Below, piece by piece: positions 20,557 through 30,346 of a stretch of DNA of 64,000 nt. The notes under the pieces are model-generated. The model ran no database searches and was not told the DNA's origin. It saw only the letters and a list, made by a program, of their open reading frames with translations. The DNA lies in NCBI RefSeq assembly GCF_004197395.1, contig NZ_SELS01000024.1, forward strand, positions 1 to 64,000, given 5' to 3'. Source of the stretch: Paraburkholderia sp. UYCP14C. GTDB taxonomy: Bacteria > Pseudomonadota > Gammaproteobacteria > Burkholderiales > Burkholderiaceae. Every line of letters begins with the position of its first letter. The stretch's first letter is position 1. The position numbers and the translations under genes are program-made.

Positions 20557-21579
20557 ATGACAGGTACAGAAGACGCGCGCGCGTCAGAGGACGCGTTCGC
20601 GCTGCAACGTCTCGCCACCCGGGCGCTCGGGCTCTGGGATCTCGACGAGCCGAGCATCGCGCCGATCAAGATCCGCGAGAACGCGGTGTTTCGCGTCGAT
20701 ACCCGGGACGGCCGGCGCGCCGTGCTGCGGATCCACCGGCTCGGCTATCACGACGACGCGGCGCTCCACTCCGAGTTCGAATGGATGCGCGCGCTCGCCG
20801 GCGCGGGCATCGAGGTGCCGCGGGTGGTGAGCTCGCGCGAGGGACGGCCGTTCGAGCGCGTGCACAGCGACGAGCTGCCCGCGGGCCGCCAGATCGACGT
20901 GCTCGAATGGGTCGACGGGCGCCAGCTGGGCGCGCTCGAATCGGGTCTCGACGGCGGCGAGGGCGATGTTGCGCAGCGCTATCGCACGCTCGGCGGCATC
21001 GCGGCGCGCATGCACAACCACACGAGCGCGTGGCGCGCGCCCGACGGCTTCAGCCGGCATAGCTGGTGCGAACAGGGGCTGGCGGGCGACGGGCCGTTGT
21101 GGGGACGCTACTGGGAACTGGAGCAACTGGGCGCGTCGCAGCGGCGTCTGTTCGAACGCGCGCGCGAGGCGATCTGGACCGACCTGAGCGCCCATGGCAA
21201 GGACCTCGGCCAGTTCGGCCTGATCCACGCCGATCTGGTGCCGGAGAACGTGCTGGTGGACGGCGAGCGCGTGCGCGTGATCGATTTCGACGATGCGGGC
21301 TTTGGCTGGCATCTGTTCGACGTGGCGACCTCGCTCTACTTCATCCGCGGCGAGCCGTTCTTCGATACGGCCATGCAGGCATTCGTGGCCGGCTATCGCT
21401 CGCATCGGCCGTTGCCCGACGAGCAATTGCGGCAGTTGCCGCTGTTCATGGCCGCGCGCAGCACGACGTATCTGGGCTGGGTGCACAGAAGAAAGCATAC
21501 GGATACCGCGAAGACGCTGACGCCGGTGCTGATCGACTATGCGATCTCGGCTGTCGAAGAGTATCTGAGGAGCAGGTAA
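20557..21579 (+). CDS. APH-fold small-molecule kinase
   Basis: A 340-residue aminoglycoside-phosphotransferase-fold kinase. The catalytic loop is LIHADLVPENVL with Asp226 and Asn231. The metal-binding DFDDAGFG (Asp243, Asp245) follows, and the N-lobe has VLRIHRLG with the expected nucleotide-site position. Hydroxylysine kinase and choline/ethanolamine kinases share this fold. Placed 11 bp after an AGXT2L-like phospho-lyase gene, it is most simply read as the kinase that phosphorylates the hydroxyl of an amino alcohol. Antibiotic resistance is unlikely in this setting. Confidence 0.8.
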   Translation: MTGTEDARASEDAFALQRLATRALGLWDLDEPSIAPIKIRENAVFRVDTRDGRRAVLRIHRLGYHDDAALHSEFEWMRALAGAGIEVPRVVSSREGRPFERVHSDELPAGRQIDVLEWVDGRQLGALESGLDGGEGDVAQRYRTLGGIAARMHNHTSAWRAPDGFSRHSWCEQGLAGDGPLWGRYWELEQLGASQRRLFERAREAIWTDLSAHGKDLGQFGLIHADLVPENVLVDGERVRVIDFDDAGFGWHLFDVATSLYFIRGEPFFDTAMQAFVAGYRSHRPLPDEQLRQLPLFMAARSTTYLGWVHRRKHTDTAKTLTPVLIDYAISAVEEYLRSR

Positions 21580-21597
21580 AAGCGGGGCGCGGACAGC

Positions 21598-21625
21598 AAA
21601 AAGCCGGGGACGTGCCCCGGCTTTT
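21598..21625. terminator. Bidirectional intrinsic terminator
   Basis: AAGCCGGGG (21601-21609) pairs with CCCCGGCTT (21615-21623) across a 5-base loop. It is flanked by an A-run on the left and a T-run on the right. It would end the amine-island operon on the plus strand and the AraC gene on the minus strand. Confidence 0.85.
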
Positions 21626-21673
21626 CGATCCGCATCACCTTTCGCCTTTCGATCCGTCTCGCCTGGCGCTGGT

Positions 21674-22612
21674 CTAGCGAGTGCGATTGTCCGACGGCAT
21701 CGCCTCGAACAGCTCGCGATAGTCCTGCGTGAAGTGTCCCGAGTGAAAAAAGCCCCACCGTTGCGCGGCATCGCGCACGGTCAGCTCGACCGGCGACGAT
21801 TTGCGCAGCAGCTGGCGCACGTGATTCAGCCGGATCGCGCGCATGTACTCGACCGGCGATTTGCCGGTCACCAGACGAAAGCTCGTCTGTACCGTGCGCC
21901 GGCTGATCCGCAGCGATTCGCACAGCTCCTGCACGGTCACGGGCTCCAGCGGGCGCGCGAGGATCATCTCGTGCGCGCGTGCGACCACGTCGCTCTGCGA
22001 CATCCACGTGATGTCGGTTTTTTCGTCGCGCACGCCGCCGTCGACCAGCGCGTCGAGCATGTCGAGAATCTGCGCCGACACACGGCGCTGCGCCAGGTCC
22101 GACGGCGCGCACGCGTTCAGCGCGAATGCCTCCTCCGTGACGTAACGCCACGTCGCGATGAACTGCTCGCGCGCGCCGGGTGTGAGCGGAATCACGGAAG
22201 TCTTGCTGGACAGGCGGCTTTCGAGCCGCGCGGCCAGCTCCGGGTGTCCGGCCAGGAAGGGCAGCTTCACGCCGAGAGCGAGGAGTGCGGTTTCACCCGG
22301 AAAATGCAGGAAGAACTCGCGGCTGGCGCGCGCGCAGATCATCGAGTCGGCGGTGACGGAGCGGTCCGCGAAGGTGACGGGCGAATTCGCGTCGAGCACG
22401 ATGCCGAACACGAGCATGTCGCTCGGCGTGCTGCCCTGCTGCACGACGCGGCGATTCACGGATTCGTAGAACACGTGAATGCCGTCCACGCCGACTTGCT
22501 GGAGTTGACCGTGAAACTGTCCGCTATCGAGCTGGAAATACTGCTGTTCCCAGCCAGGAAGCATCGCGGCGTGTTCGCCTGCATCGGTAAAGGTGTGATT
22601 CTCGAGCTGCAT
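21674..22612 (-). CDS. AraC-family regulator, EutR-like
   Basis: A 312-residue regulator. The C-terminal AraC DNA-binding domain (about residues 210-305) contains the first helix-turn-helix VTVQELCESLRISRRTVQTSF and the second around VRDAAQRWGFFHSGHFTQDYR. The N-terminal part (WEQQYFQLDSGQFHGQLQQVG, NRRVVQQGS) resembles the ligand domain of EutR-type ethanolamine regulators. It is convergent with the amine-island operon and shares its terminator. Control of the kinase/phospho-lyase genes is inferred. A large palindrome lies upstream of its start. Confidence 0.85.
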   Translation of the reverse strand: MQLENHTFTDAGEHAAMLPGWEQQYFQLDSGQFHGQLQQVGVDGIHVFYESVNRRVVQQGSTPSDMLVFGIVLDANSPVTFADRSVTADSMICARASREFFLHFPGETALLALGVKLPFLAGHPELAARLESRLSSKTSVIPLTPGAREQFIATWRYVTEEAFALNACAPSDLAQRRVSAQILDMLDALVDGGVRDEKTDITWMSQSDVVARAHEMILARPLEPVTVQELCESLRISRRTVQTSFRLVTGKSPVEYMRAIRLNHVRQLLRKSSPVELTVRDAAQRWGFFHSGHFTQDYRELFEAMPSDNRTR

Positions 22613-22651
22613 GCTGGTTGCGGATAAATCGCGGGCCGATCGGTGAACGAC

Positions 22652-22689
22652 GCACCGGTGGTTTATTAACCGACCGGTGCGTCGGTTAA
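22652..22689. promoter_or_regulatory. Nested palindromes, TetR-type operator candidate
   Basis: Two overlapping inverted repeats stand about 40-75 bp before the AraC gene start. TTAACCGAC-N6-GTCGGTTAA (22666-22689) is perfect over 9 bp per arm. GCACCGGT-N13-ACCGGTGC (22652-22680) is perfect over 8 bp. The ACCGACCGGT core resembles TetR-family operators, yet no TetR gene lies in the window. Confidence 0.55.
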
Positions 22690-22968
22690 TTCAGTGCGAA
22701 GGATGCAGGGACGAAAGCCTCTTCGCAAGCCCGGGATGGCCCTGGCTTGCCGGGTTCAGATGTCTCCTTGCGACGTTCGAGCTGTTTCGTGGGGGCGCCG
22801 CCGTCGATTTCAGGTTCGAGGGTTAGCGCATTTGAGCCGAGCATACGGCGGCTCGGTCGATCGGACAAATCGATAGAAAATGCTGCTCTGAATAAATGGC
22901 AGTGATATTAGGGAATCGGGGACGCCGACGCGCGACCAGCTCATGAAACAACTCTGATCCTACGATGC
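22690..22968. other. Intergenic region, no supported gene
   Basis: This is the rest of the 518-bp gap between the AraC gene and the zinc alcohol dehydrogenase. Short open frames of about 60 codons exist on both strands (22694-22876 and 22686-22868) but lack ribosome sites and family signals. Part is A/T-richer (about 22860-22960), as expected for promoters. Confidence 0.5.
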
Positions 22969-22982
22969 TTGACCCAGATCAA
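22969..22982. promoter_or_regulatory. FNR/Anr-like box upstream of the Zn-alcohol dehydrogenase
   Basis: TTGACCCAGATCAA matches the FNR/Anr/Dnr pattern TTGA(T/C)-N4-(A/G)TCAA. It lies about 150 bp before the dehydrogenase start and may serve the downstream N-ATPase operon too. Four more such boxes lie within the next 11 kb. Confidence 0.7.
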
Positions 22983-23130
22983 GCTGTCCATCATGCCCAG
23001 GCGCATGATGTAAGCGTGTGCCGCATTACTTCCCGCCGCCGCCAGCCGACGCAACACTCGATCTGGTTCAGGCGCGAACAGGTCTGCCGGCTCGCATCGT
23101 GTTTCATCCCGGTCACAGGAGAAGTCCGTC

Positions 23131-24171
23131 ATGAAAGCACTCGTTTATCACGGTCCCGGCAAAAAGTCGCTCGACGAACGGCCGATACCCGAACTCACGG
23201 CGCCCACCGATGCCATCGTGAAAGTCACGCGCACGACCATCTGCGGCACCGATCTGCACATTCTCAAGGGTGACGTGCCGACCTGCGAGCCGGGCCGCAT
23301 TCTCGGCCACGAAGGCGTGGGTGTCGTGCATCAGGTCGGCGACGCGGTGAGCGGGCTCGCCGTCGGCGATCACGTGCTGATCTCGTGCATCACCTCGTGC
23401 GGCCGCTGCGACTACTGCCGGCGTGGCATGTATTCGCATTGCACGACGGGCGGCTGGATTCTCGGTAACCGGATCGACGGCACGCAGGCCGAATACGTGC
23501 GCATTCCGCATGCGCAGAGCAGTCTGTATCGCATTCCGGCCGGCCTCGACGAAGAGGCGCTCGTGATGCTGTCCGACATTCTGCCGACCGGCTTCGAATG
23601 CGGCGTGCTCAACGGCAAGGTTCAGCCGGGCTGCACGGTTGCAATCGTCGGCGCCGGGCCGATCGGGCTCGCGGCGCTGTTGACCGCGCAATTCTATTCG
23701 CCGGCGCAGATCATCATGATCGATCCTGACGCCAACCGGCTCGAGGTCGCGCAAAGCTTCGGCGCGACCGCGTGCATCGACAACGCGCACACCGATGCGG
23801 TCGCGCAGGTGCTCCAGCTGACGGAATCCGCAGGCGCCGATTGCGTGATCGAAGCGGTCGGCATTCCGGCGACGTTCGAACTCTGCCAGGAGCTGGTCGC
23901 GCCGGGCGGCACCATCGCCAACGTCGGTGTGCATGGCGTCAAGTGCGATCTGCATCTGGAAAAGCTGTGGGACCGCAACATCGCGATCACGACGCGTCTC
24001 GTCGATACCGTCAGTACGCCGATGCTGCTGAAGACGGTCAAGGCCGGGCGGATCGATCCGACGCGTCTGATCACGCATCGCTTCCGGCTCGACGATATTC
24101 TTTCGGCTTACGAAACGTTCTCCAGCGCCGCGAGCACGCGCGCGCTGAAGGTGTTGATCGAAGCGTCGTAG
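23131..24171 (+). CDS. Zinc-dependent alcohol dehydrogenase in the low-oxygen island
   Basis: A 346-residue medium-chain zinc dehydrogenase. The catalytic zinc region is TTICGTDLHI and GHEGVGVVH. The structural zinc cysteines are in CGRCDYCRRGMYSHC. The NAD-binding motif is GAGPIGLAALL. It is of the threonine/sorbitol/formaldehyde dehydrogenase-like branch and clearly distinct from the AdhP-type enzyme at 2.7 kb. The ATG follows GGAGAAG. The FNR-like box upstream suggests induction under oxygen limitation, where it could regenerate NAD. The atp genes follow 98 bp later. Confidence 0.92.
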   Translation: MKALVYHGPGKKSLDERPIPELTAPTDAIVKVTRTTICGTDLHILKGDVPTCEPGRILGHEGVGVVHQVGDAVSGLAVGDHVLISCITSCGRCDYCRRGMYSHCTTGGWILGNRIDGTQAEYVRIPHAQSSLYRIPAGLDEEALVMLSDILPTGFECGVLNGKVQPGCTVAIVGAGPIGLAALLTAQFYSPAQIIMIDPDANRLEVAQSFGATACIDNAHTDAVAQVLQLTESAGADCVIEAVGIPATFELCQELVAPGGTIANVGVHGVKCDLHLEKLWDRNIAITTRLVDTVSTPMLLKTVKAGRIDPTRLITHRFRLDDILSAYETFSSAASTRALKVLIEAS

Positions 24172-24248
24172 CCGGGGCGCGGCGAGCCGACACGTGGCGG
24201 CAGGAGCGGATTCGATGCTGCGCGTGTCGCTATCGTGAAGGGGTTTGA

Positions 24249-25748
<1,500 letters not shown>

Positions 25749-25761
25749 CGAGGAGCGTGCG

Positions 25762-26193
25762 ATGCCCCGGCAAGGCCTCTCCCTGACGATCGCGACACCG
25801 GCGCGCGTGATGGTCGACGGCCTGCCGGTCGTGTCGGTGCGCGCCGAGGATGACAGCGGCGCTTTTGGCGTGCGCGTCGGGCATGCGGACATGGTGACGC
25901 TGCTGAGCGCATCGGTGATGCGCTGGCGCACCGCGGACGGCGGCGAGCATTACTGCGCGGTCGATGGCGGCGTGCTGATCGTGTCGCGCGGCACGGCCGT
26001 TTCGCTTGCATGCCGCGAAGCGGTGCTCGGCGACTCGCTCGAAGCGCTCGAAGCGGACGTGCGCCGCACGCGTGCCGCGCAGCTCGACGCGATGCGGCGC
26101 GCGCGAGTGGAGCAGACGCGTCTGCACGCGCGGGCCGTGCGCCAGATGCTGCGCTATCTGCGTCCGCAAGCCACGCATGGAGAACCGGGATGA
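25762..26193 (+). CDS. atpC: N-ATPase epsilon subunit
   Basis: A 143-residue epsilon subunit with the N-terminal beta-sandwich (LSLTIATPARVMVDG, FGVRVGHADMVTLLS) and a helical C-terminal part (LEALEADVRRTRAAQLDAMRR). It is second in the operon. Its stop overlaps the atpQ start (ATGA). In F1 the epsilon subunit binds gamma, so its presence without a linked gamma gene is notable. Confidence 0.9.
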   Translation: MPRQGLSLTIATPARVMVDGLPVVSVRAEDDSGAFGVRVGHADMVTLLSASVMRWRTADGGEHYCAVDGGVLIVSRGTAVSLACREAVLGDSLEALEADVRRTRAAQLDAMRRARVEQTRLHARAVRQMLRYLRPQATHGEPG

Positions 26194-26582
26194 CGGCGCG
26201 GCCTCCTGCCAGCCAGGCAAACGGGAAAGAGGATGGCAAACCCGGCGGACCCGGCAAACCCGGCGAACGTGGCGAGGCGGCCGGAAAACCCGCCGAATCC
26301 GGCGATCGCGTCGCGCAAGCCGCACAGCGCGCGGCGAGCCGCGAGCGGGCAGCACGCGCGAACCCGGAGCCGTCGCTGGGCGCGCGGCTCGGGCAGATCG
26401 GCATTCTCGGCTGGACCATCGTGCTGCCGATCCTGCTCGGCCTCGCGCTCGGACGCTGGCTCGACCGCGTCGCGGGCACGCGGGTGTTTTTTGCGGCACC
26501 GCTTCTGATGATCGGCGCGGGCATCGGCTTATGGTCCGCGTGGCGCTGGATGCATCGACAGCAAAGGAGGGATCGTGACTGA
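26190..26582 (+). CDS. atpQ: N-ATPase accessory membrane protein AtpQ (AtpI-like)
   Basis: A 130-residue protein with two C-terminal membrane helices (about 70-90 and 100-122), related to AtpI. The first 60 residues are a low-complexity Gly/Pro/Lys/Glu stretch (GKPGGPGKPGERGE) that resembles a collagen-like linker and is longer than expected. AtpQ is a signature gene of N-type operons and is thought to help c-ring assembly. It overlaps atpC and atpR. Confidence 0.85.
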   Translation: MTARPPASQANGKEDGKPGGPGKPGERGEAAGKPAESGDRVAQAAQRAASRERAARANPEPSLGARLGQIGILGWTIVLPILLGLALGRWLDRVAGTRVFFAAPLLMIGAGIGLWSAWRWMHRQQRRDRD

Positions 26583-26868
26583 CCCAGGCACGTTTCATTT
26601 GACCGACACGCTGGCGCTGGCCGCCACCGGACTGGCCATCGGCCTGCTGGCCGGGGCGGTGCACTTCGCGACGCTGCGCTGGAACGTCGGCTATTTCGCG
26701 AGCGGACGGGTGCTGCGGGCGTTCGCGCTGCAACTGGCGCGGCTCGGGGTAACGGCCGCCTTGTTCGTGCTGCTCGCGAAAGCGGGCGCGTTCACGTTGC
26801 TCGGCGGCATCGGCGGTTTCCTGTGGGCGCGCGGCGTCGCGCTCGGCATGCGGCGGGCGGCGTCGTGA
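26575..26868 (+). CDS. atpR: N-ATPase accessory membrane protein AtpR
   Basis: A 97-residue protein with three predicted membrane helices. Charged residues between them ([15 protein letters not shown]) fit the reported AtpR feature of Arg facing the c subunit. The start is GTG at 26575 with AAAGGAGG upstream. Its stop overlaps the atpB start (GTGA). AtpR occurs only in N-type ATPase operons. Confidence 0.88.
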   Translation: MTDPGTFHLTDTLALAATGLAIGLLAGAVHFATLRWNVGYFASGRVLRAFALQLARLGVTAALFVLLAKAGAFTLLGGIGGFLWARGVALGMRRAAS

Positions 26869-27563
26869 TCCATTCGCCGCTCGTCACCGAGCCGCTCGCG
26901 CGCGTCGGGCCGCTCGTCATCACCGCGCCGGTGGTCGTCACGTGGGCGATCATGGCGCTGATGACGATCGTGTCGGTGTGGCTCACGCGCAAGCTGTCCA
27001 TCAAGCCGTCGCGCACGCAGAGCGCGCTCGAACTGCTGGTGAGCACGCTCGATGCGCAGGTCCGCGACACCATGCAGACCGAGCCCGCGCCGTACCGCGC
27101 GTTGATCGGCACGTTGTTCCTGTTCGTGCTGATCGCGAACTGGTCGTCGCTGATTCCGGGCGTCGAGCCGCCCACCGCGCACCTGGAAACCGATGCCGCG
27201 CTCGCGCTCGTCGTGCTCGCCGCGACGCTGGTATGCGGCGTGCGCTCGCGCGGCTGGCGCGGCTATCTCGCGACCTTCGCCGAACCGGCGTGGGTGATGA
27301 TCCCGCTGAATCTCGTCGAACAGATCACGCGCACGTTTTCGCTGGTGGTGCGCCTGTTCGGCAACGTGATGAGCGGCGTCTTCGTGGTGGGCATCGTGTT
27401 GTCGCTGGCCGGGCTGCTCGTGCCGATTCCGTTGATGGCGCTCGATCTGCTGACCGGCGCGGTGCAGGCTTACATTTTCGCGGTGCTGGCGATGGTATTC
27501 ATCGGCGCCGCCGTCGGCGAGTCGCGCGCTGCCGTTCACGACAATCAGAAAGGACAGGCATGA
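26865..27563 (+). CDS. atpB: N-ATPase a subunit
   Basis: The 232-residue membrane a subunit, which forms the ion half-channels. The essential stator Arg is Arg163 in SLVVRLFGN. The region [10 protein letters not shown] before it and the C-terminal [18 protein letters not shown] are typical. The GTG start overlaps the atpR stop, and its own stop overlaps atpE (ATGA). Tight coupling through the operon suggests fixed stoichiometry. Confidence 0.93.
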   Translation: MIHSPLVTEPLARVGPLVITAPVVVTWAIMALMTIVSVWLTRKLSIKPSRTQSALELLVSTLDAQVRDTMQTEPAPYRALIGTLFLFVLIANWSSLIPGVEPPTAHLETDAALALVVLAATLVCGVRSRGWRGYLATFAEPAWVMIPLNLVEQITRTFSLVVRLFGNVMSGVFVVGIVLSLAGLLVPIPLMALDLLTGAVQAYIFAVLAMVFIGAAVGESRAAVHDNQKGQA

Positions 27564-27805
27564 ACCTCATCGAAATCGTCAGCATCGCCGCCGCGGCGCT
27601 CGCCGTGTCGTTCGGCGCGATCGGGCCCGCGCTCGCCGAGGGCCGCGCGGTGGCCGCCGCGATGGACGCGATCGCGCGCCAGCCCGACGCGGCCGGCACG
27701 CTGTCGCGCACGCTGTTCGTCGGGCTCGCGATGATCGAGACGATGGCGATCTATTGCCTCGTGGTCGCGCTGCTGTTGCTGTTCGCCAACCCGTTCGTCA
27801 AGTAG
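27560..27805 (+). CDS. atpE: N-ATPase c subunit (rotor ring)
   Basis: An 81-residue two-helix proteolipid. The ion site is Glu60 (AMIETMAIY), with a second carboxylate at Glu27 in the P23-x3-E27 motif of helix 1. Thr61 and Tyr65 occupy the positions of Ser66 and Tyr70 of the Na+-binding Ilyobacter c subunit. Met62 replaces its Thr67. N-ATPases were first proposed to pump Na+. I recall that the B. pseudomallei N-type c-ring was later found to be H+-specific, so ion choice is open. Confidence 0.93.
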   Translation: MNLIEIVSIAAAALAVSFGAIGPALAEGRAVAAAMDAIARQPDAAGTLSRTLFVGLAMIETMAIYCLVVALLLLFANPFVK

Positions 27806-27813
27806 GGCGCACG

Positions 27814-28572
27814 ATGAAAATCGACTGGTCGACGCTCGCGCTGCAGACGCTCAACGCGCTGATTCTGATCTGGCTGCTCGCGCGCTTTCTGTTCCGTCCG
27901 ATCGCGAAGATCATCGCGGAGCGCCAGGCGAGCGCGAATGCGCTGACCGGCGACGCGAACGCGGCGAAACTCGCGGCGCAAGCCGAACGTGATGCGTTGC
28001 GGGCCGAACGCGAACAGCTTGCCGCGCAGCGCGCGCAGGCGTTCGCGACGATCGAGGCCGACGCACGCACGCAGCACACGGCACTCCTCGACGCCGCGCG
28101 CGACGAGGCCGAGCGGTTGCGTACGCAGGCGGCCGCGGACCGGCAGCGCGAGCGCGCGGCACAGGACGAAGCGGCGTCGGCGGCGGCCGCCCAGCTTGCG
28201 GTCGACATCGCGGGCAAGCTGCTCGATCAATTGCTCGACCGTTCGCCGCAGGACGTGCGGGTCGCCGGCTTCATCGACGGACTCGCGGACGGCGTGCGCC
28301 GCTTGTCGCCCGGCGCGCGCGCCGCGCTGGCCGCGGACGCGCCGCTGCGTGTCACCGCGCCGCGCGCGTTGACGCCCGACGAGCGCACCGCGTGCGAAAC
28401 GGCGCTCGCGGCAGCCTTCGCAGAGCGGATCGGGTTCGACACCGACATCGACCGCACATTGCTCGCGGGGCTCGAACTGTCGGGCGCGCACGCCGTCGTG
28501 CGCAATAGCTGGCGCGACCAGCTCGAACAGATTCGCGTCGGACTGCTTTGCGACGATGGCCACGCCCGCTGA
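27814..28572 (+). CDS. atpF: N-ATPase b subunit with delta-like C-terminus
   Basis: A 252-residue stator protein. It has one N-terminal membrane helix (about 8-26), a long charged coiled coil (about 35-140) rich in Ala/Glu/Arg, and a C-terminal domain (about 150-245) like the end of the delta subunit ([19 protein letters not shown]). N-type operons have no separate atpH, and this extended AtpF is thought to fill that role. It overlaps atpA by 17 bp. Confidence 0.88.
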   Translation: MKIDWSTLALQTLNALILIWLLARFLFRPIAKIIAERQASANALTGDANAAKLAAQAERDALRAEREQLAAQRAQAFATIEADARTQHTALLDAARDEAERLRTQAAADRQRERAAQDEAASAAAAQLAVDIAGKLLDQLLDRSPQDVRVAGFIDGLADGVRRLSPGARAALAADAPLRVTAPRALTPDERTACETALAAAFAERIGFDTDIDRTLLAGLELSGAHAVVRNSWRDQLEQIRVGLLCDDGHAR

Positions 28573-30106
28573 CACCGACGACGCGTTGCCGACCGCCGAC
28601 GCGTGGCTCGCGCGCAAACGCGCCGCGCTCGCGCGCGTGGCGCTCGAACCGAGAGCAGCGAGCATCGGCCGCGTCGAACAGATCGCCGATGGCATCGCGT
28701 TCGTGTCGGGTCTGCCCGACGCCGCACTCGACGAGGTCGTCGAACTCGAATGCGGCGTGCGCGGCTTCATCCATTCGCTCGATGCGGCGAGCGCGAGCGT
28801 CGTGCTGCTCGATAGCGGCGACACGGTGCGGGCCGGCATGCGCGTCGCGGGAACCGGCAGCGTGCTCGACGTGCCGGTCGGCGACGCGCTGCTCGGCCGC
28901 GTCGTCGATCCGCTCGGCCGGCCGCTCGATGGCGGCGAGGCGCTCGCGGCCGTCACGCGTTTGCCGGTCGAGCGCGCGGCGCCCGCGATCATCGAGAGGG
29001 ACTTCGTCAGCGAACCGTTGCAGACCGGCGTGCTCGTCGTCGATGCGCTGTTCGCGATCGGGCGAGGACAGCGCGAGTTGATCATCGGCGATCGCGCGAC
29101 CGGCAAAACCTCGCTCGCGGTCGAGGCGATCGTCAATCAGAAGCACAGCGACGTGATCTGCGTGTATGTCGCCGTCGGGCAGCGCGCGACCGCGGTGCAG
29201 CGCGTGATCGACGCCGTGCGCGAGCAGGGCGCGTTCGAGCGCTCGATCTTCGTCGTCGCCTCGGCGGCCGCGCCGCCCGGCCTGCAATGGATCGCGCCGT
29301 TCGCGGGGGTTTCGATCGCCGAGTTCTTTCGCGATCGCGGCCAGCACGCGTTGATCGTGATCGACGATCTGACCAGGCACGCGGCGACGCATCGCGAGCT
29401 CGCGTTGCTCACGCGCGAGCCGCCCGGACGCGAGGCGTATCCCGGCGACGTTTTCTATCTGCACGCGAGGCTGCTGGAACGCGCGGCGAAACTGTCGCCC
29501 GCGCTCGGCGGCGGTTCGCTGACCGCGCTGCCGATCGCGGAGACCGACGCCGGCAATCTGTCGGCCTACATTCCGACCAACCTGATCTCGATCACCGACG
29601 GACAGATCGTGCTCGACGCCGCGCTGTTCGCCGCGAACCAGCGGCCCGCCGTGGATGTGGGCTTGAGCGTGAGCCGCGTCGGCGGCAAGGCGCAGCATAC
29701 GGCGCTGCGCGACGTCGCGGGCCGCTTGCGGCTCGACTACGCGCAATTTCTCGAACTCGAAATGTTCAGCCGCTTCGGCGGTCTCGCGGACGCACGCGTC
29801 AACGCGCAGATCGAGCGGGGCAAGCGGATTCGCGCGCTGCTCACGCAGCCGCGGTTCAACGCGTTGCGCGTCGCCGATCAGATCGCGCTGCTCGCGGCGC
29901 TCGCCGCTGGCGTGTTCGACGGCGTTGCGCCCGACGTGGCCGCGTGGGTTCGCGACACGCTCAGCGCGGCGGACGACGCGCACACCGGCGCGGCTCCTGC
30001 GGCGTGGCTGCGCAACGCGCTCGACGACACGTTGCGCGACAGCCTGACCGGGCGTATTCGCGCGCTCGTCGAACGGGCGATGTACGAACGGGCGGGGTGC
30101 AGGTAA
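28556..30106 (+). CDS. atpA: N-ATPase alpha subunit
   Basis: A 516-residue alpha subunit. The P-loop is GDRATGKT (178-185). The alpha-specific [23 protein letters not shown], the [15 protein letters not shown] motif and the [10 protein letters not shown] segment are all intact. Its C-terminal domain appears complete. It is the last recognisable ATPase gene: the gamma gene (atpG), which should follow, is absent and the next gene encodes a K+ channel. Confidence 0.95.
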   Translation: MATPADTDDALPTADAWLARKRAALARVALEPRAASIGRVEQIADGIAFVSGLPDAALDEVVELECGVRGFIHSLDAASASVVLLDSGDTVRAGMRVAGTGSVLDVPVGDALLGRVVDPLGRPLDGGEALAAVTRLPVERAAPAIIERDFVSEPLQTGVLVVDALFAIGRGQRELIIGDRATGKTSLAVEAIVNQKHSDVICVYVAVGQRATAVQRVIDAVREQGAFERSIFVVASAAAPPGLQWIAPFAGVSIAEFFRDRGQHALIVIDDLTRHAATHRELALLTREPPGREAYPGDVFYLHARLLERAAKLSPALGGGSLTALPIAETDAGNLSAYIPTNLISITDGQIVLDAALFAANQRPAVDVGLSVSRVGGKAQHTALRDVAGRLRLDYAQFLELEMFSRFGGLADARVNAQIERGKRIRALLTQPRFNALRVADQIALLAALAAGVFDGVAPDVAAWVRDTLSAADDAHTGAAPAAWLRNALDDTLRDSLTGRIRALVERAMYERAGCR

Positions 30107-30346
30107 CGGTCAGCAGGCCACCATGGCCACCCGCATGCCGCAGTGCCGCCGAACCGGATCCGCTCTGAGCTGATCTCAGCGGCCAATCGCGCACACCTTT
30201 CAGATGCACTGATCTGCATCAAGGCCGTCGCGCAGGCGTCGGGTAGTCTGCAACAGATGATCGCGCGGCCCGGATGCGTTGGCGGCACCGGCAAGGTACC
30301 GCGCGAAACCCGACAGGCCGGAAGCCATTCGCGCGATGAGGACCAG
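30107..30346. other. Gap where atpG would be expected
   Basis: Only 240 bp separate atpA from the K+ channel gene, too short for a gamma subunit of about 290 residues. No frame here shows the conserved gamma termini. A weak hairpin (30160-30183, CCGCTCTGAG with CTCAGCGG) may act as a terminator, and an FNR-like box lies at 30209. Confidence 0.75.
30209..30222. promoter_or_regulatory. FNR/Anr-like box upstream of the K+ channel gene
   Basis: CTGATCTGCATCAA differs from the FNR consensus TTGAT-N4-ATCAA at one base only. It lies 125 bp before the channel start, in the gap after atpA. This placement suggests a new transcription unit begins here, separate from the ATPase operon. Confidence 0.65.

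Noticed and set aside
20557-21579. Aminoglycoside resistance gene
   Set aside because: Only the general APH fold is seen; coupling to the PLP enzyme gene points to a metabolic kinase.
22694-22876. 60-codon open frames on both strands between the AraC and alcohol dehydrogenase genes
   Set aside because: No ribosome site, no family signal, and opposing frames of equal quality.
30143-30346. Upstream extension of the K+ channel frame as a possible atpG remnant
   Set aside because: The residues show no gamma-subunit pattern, the stretch contains the FNR-like box, and a good ribosome site exists at the later start (30347).
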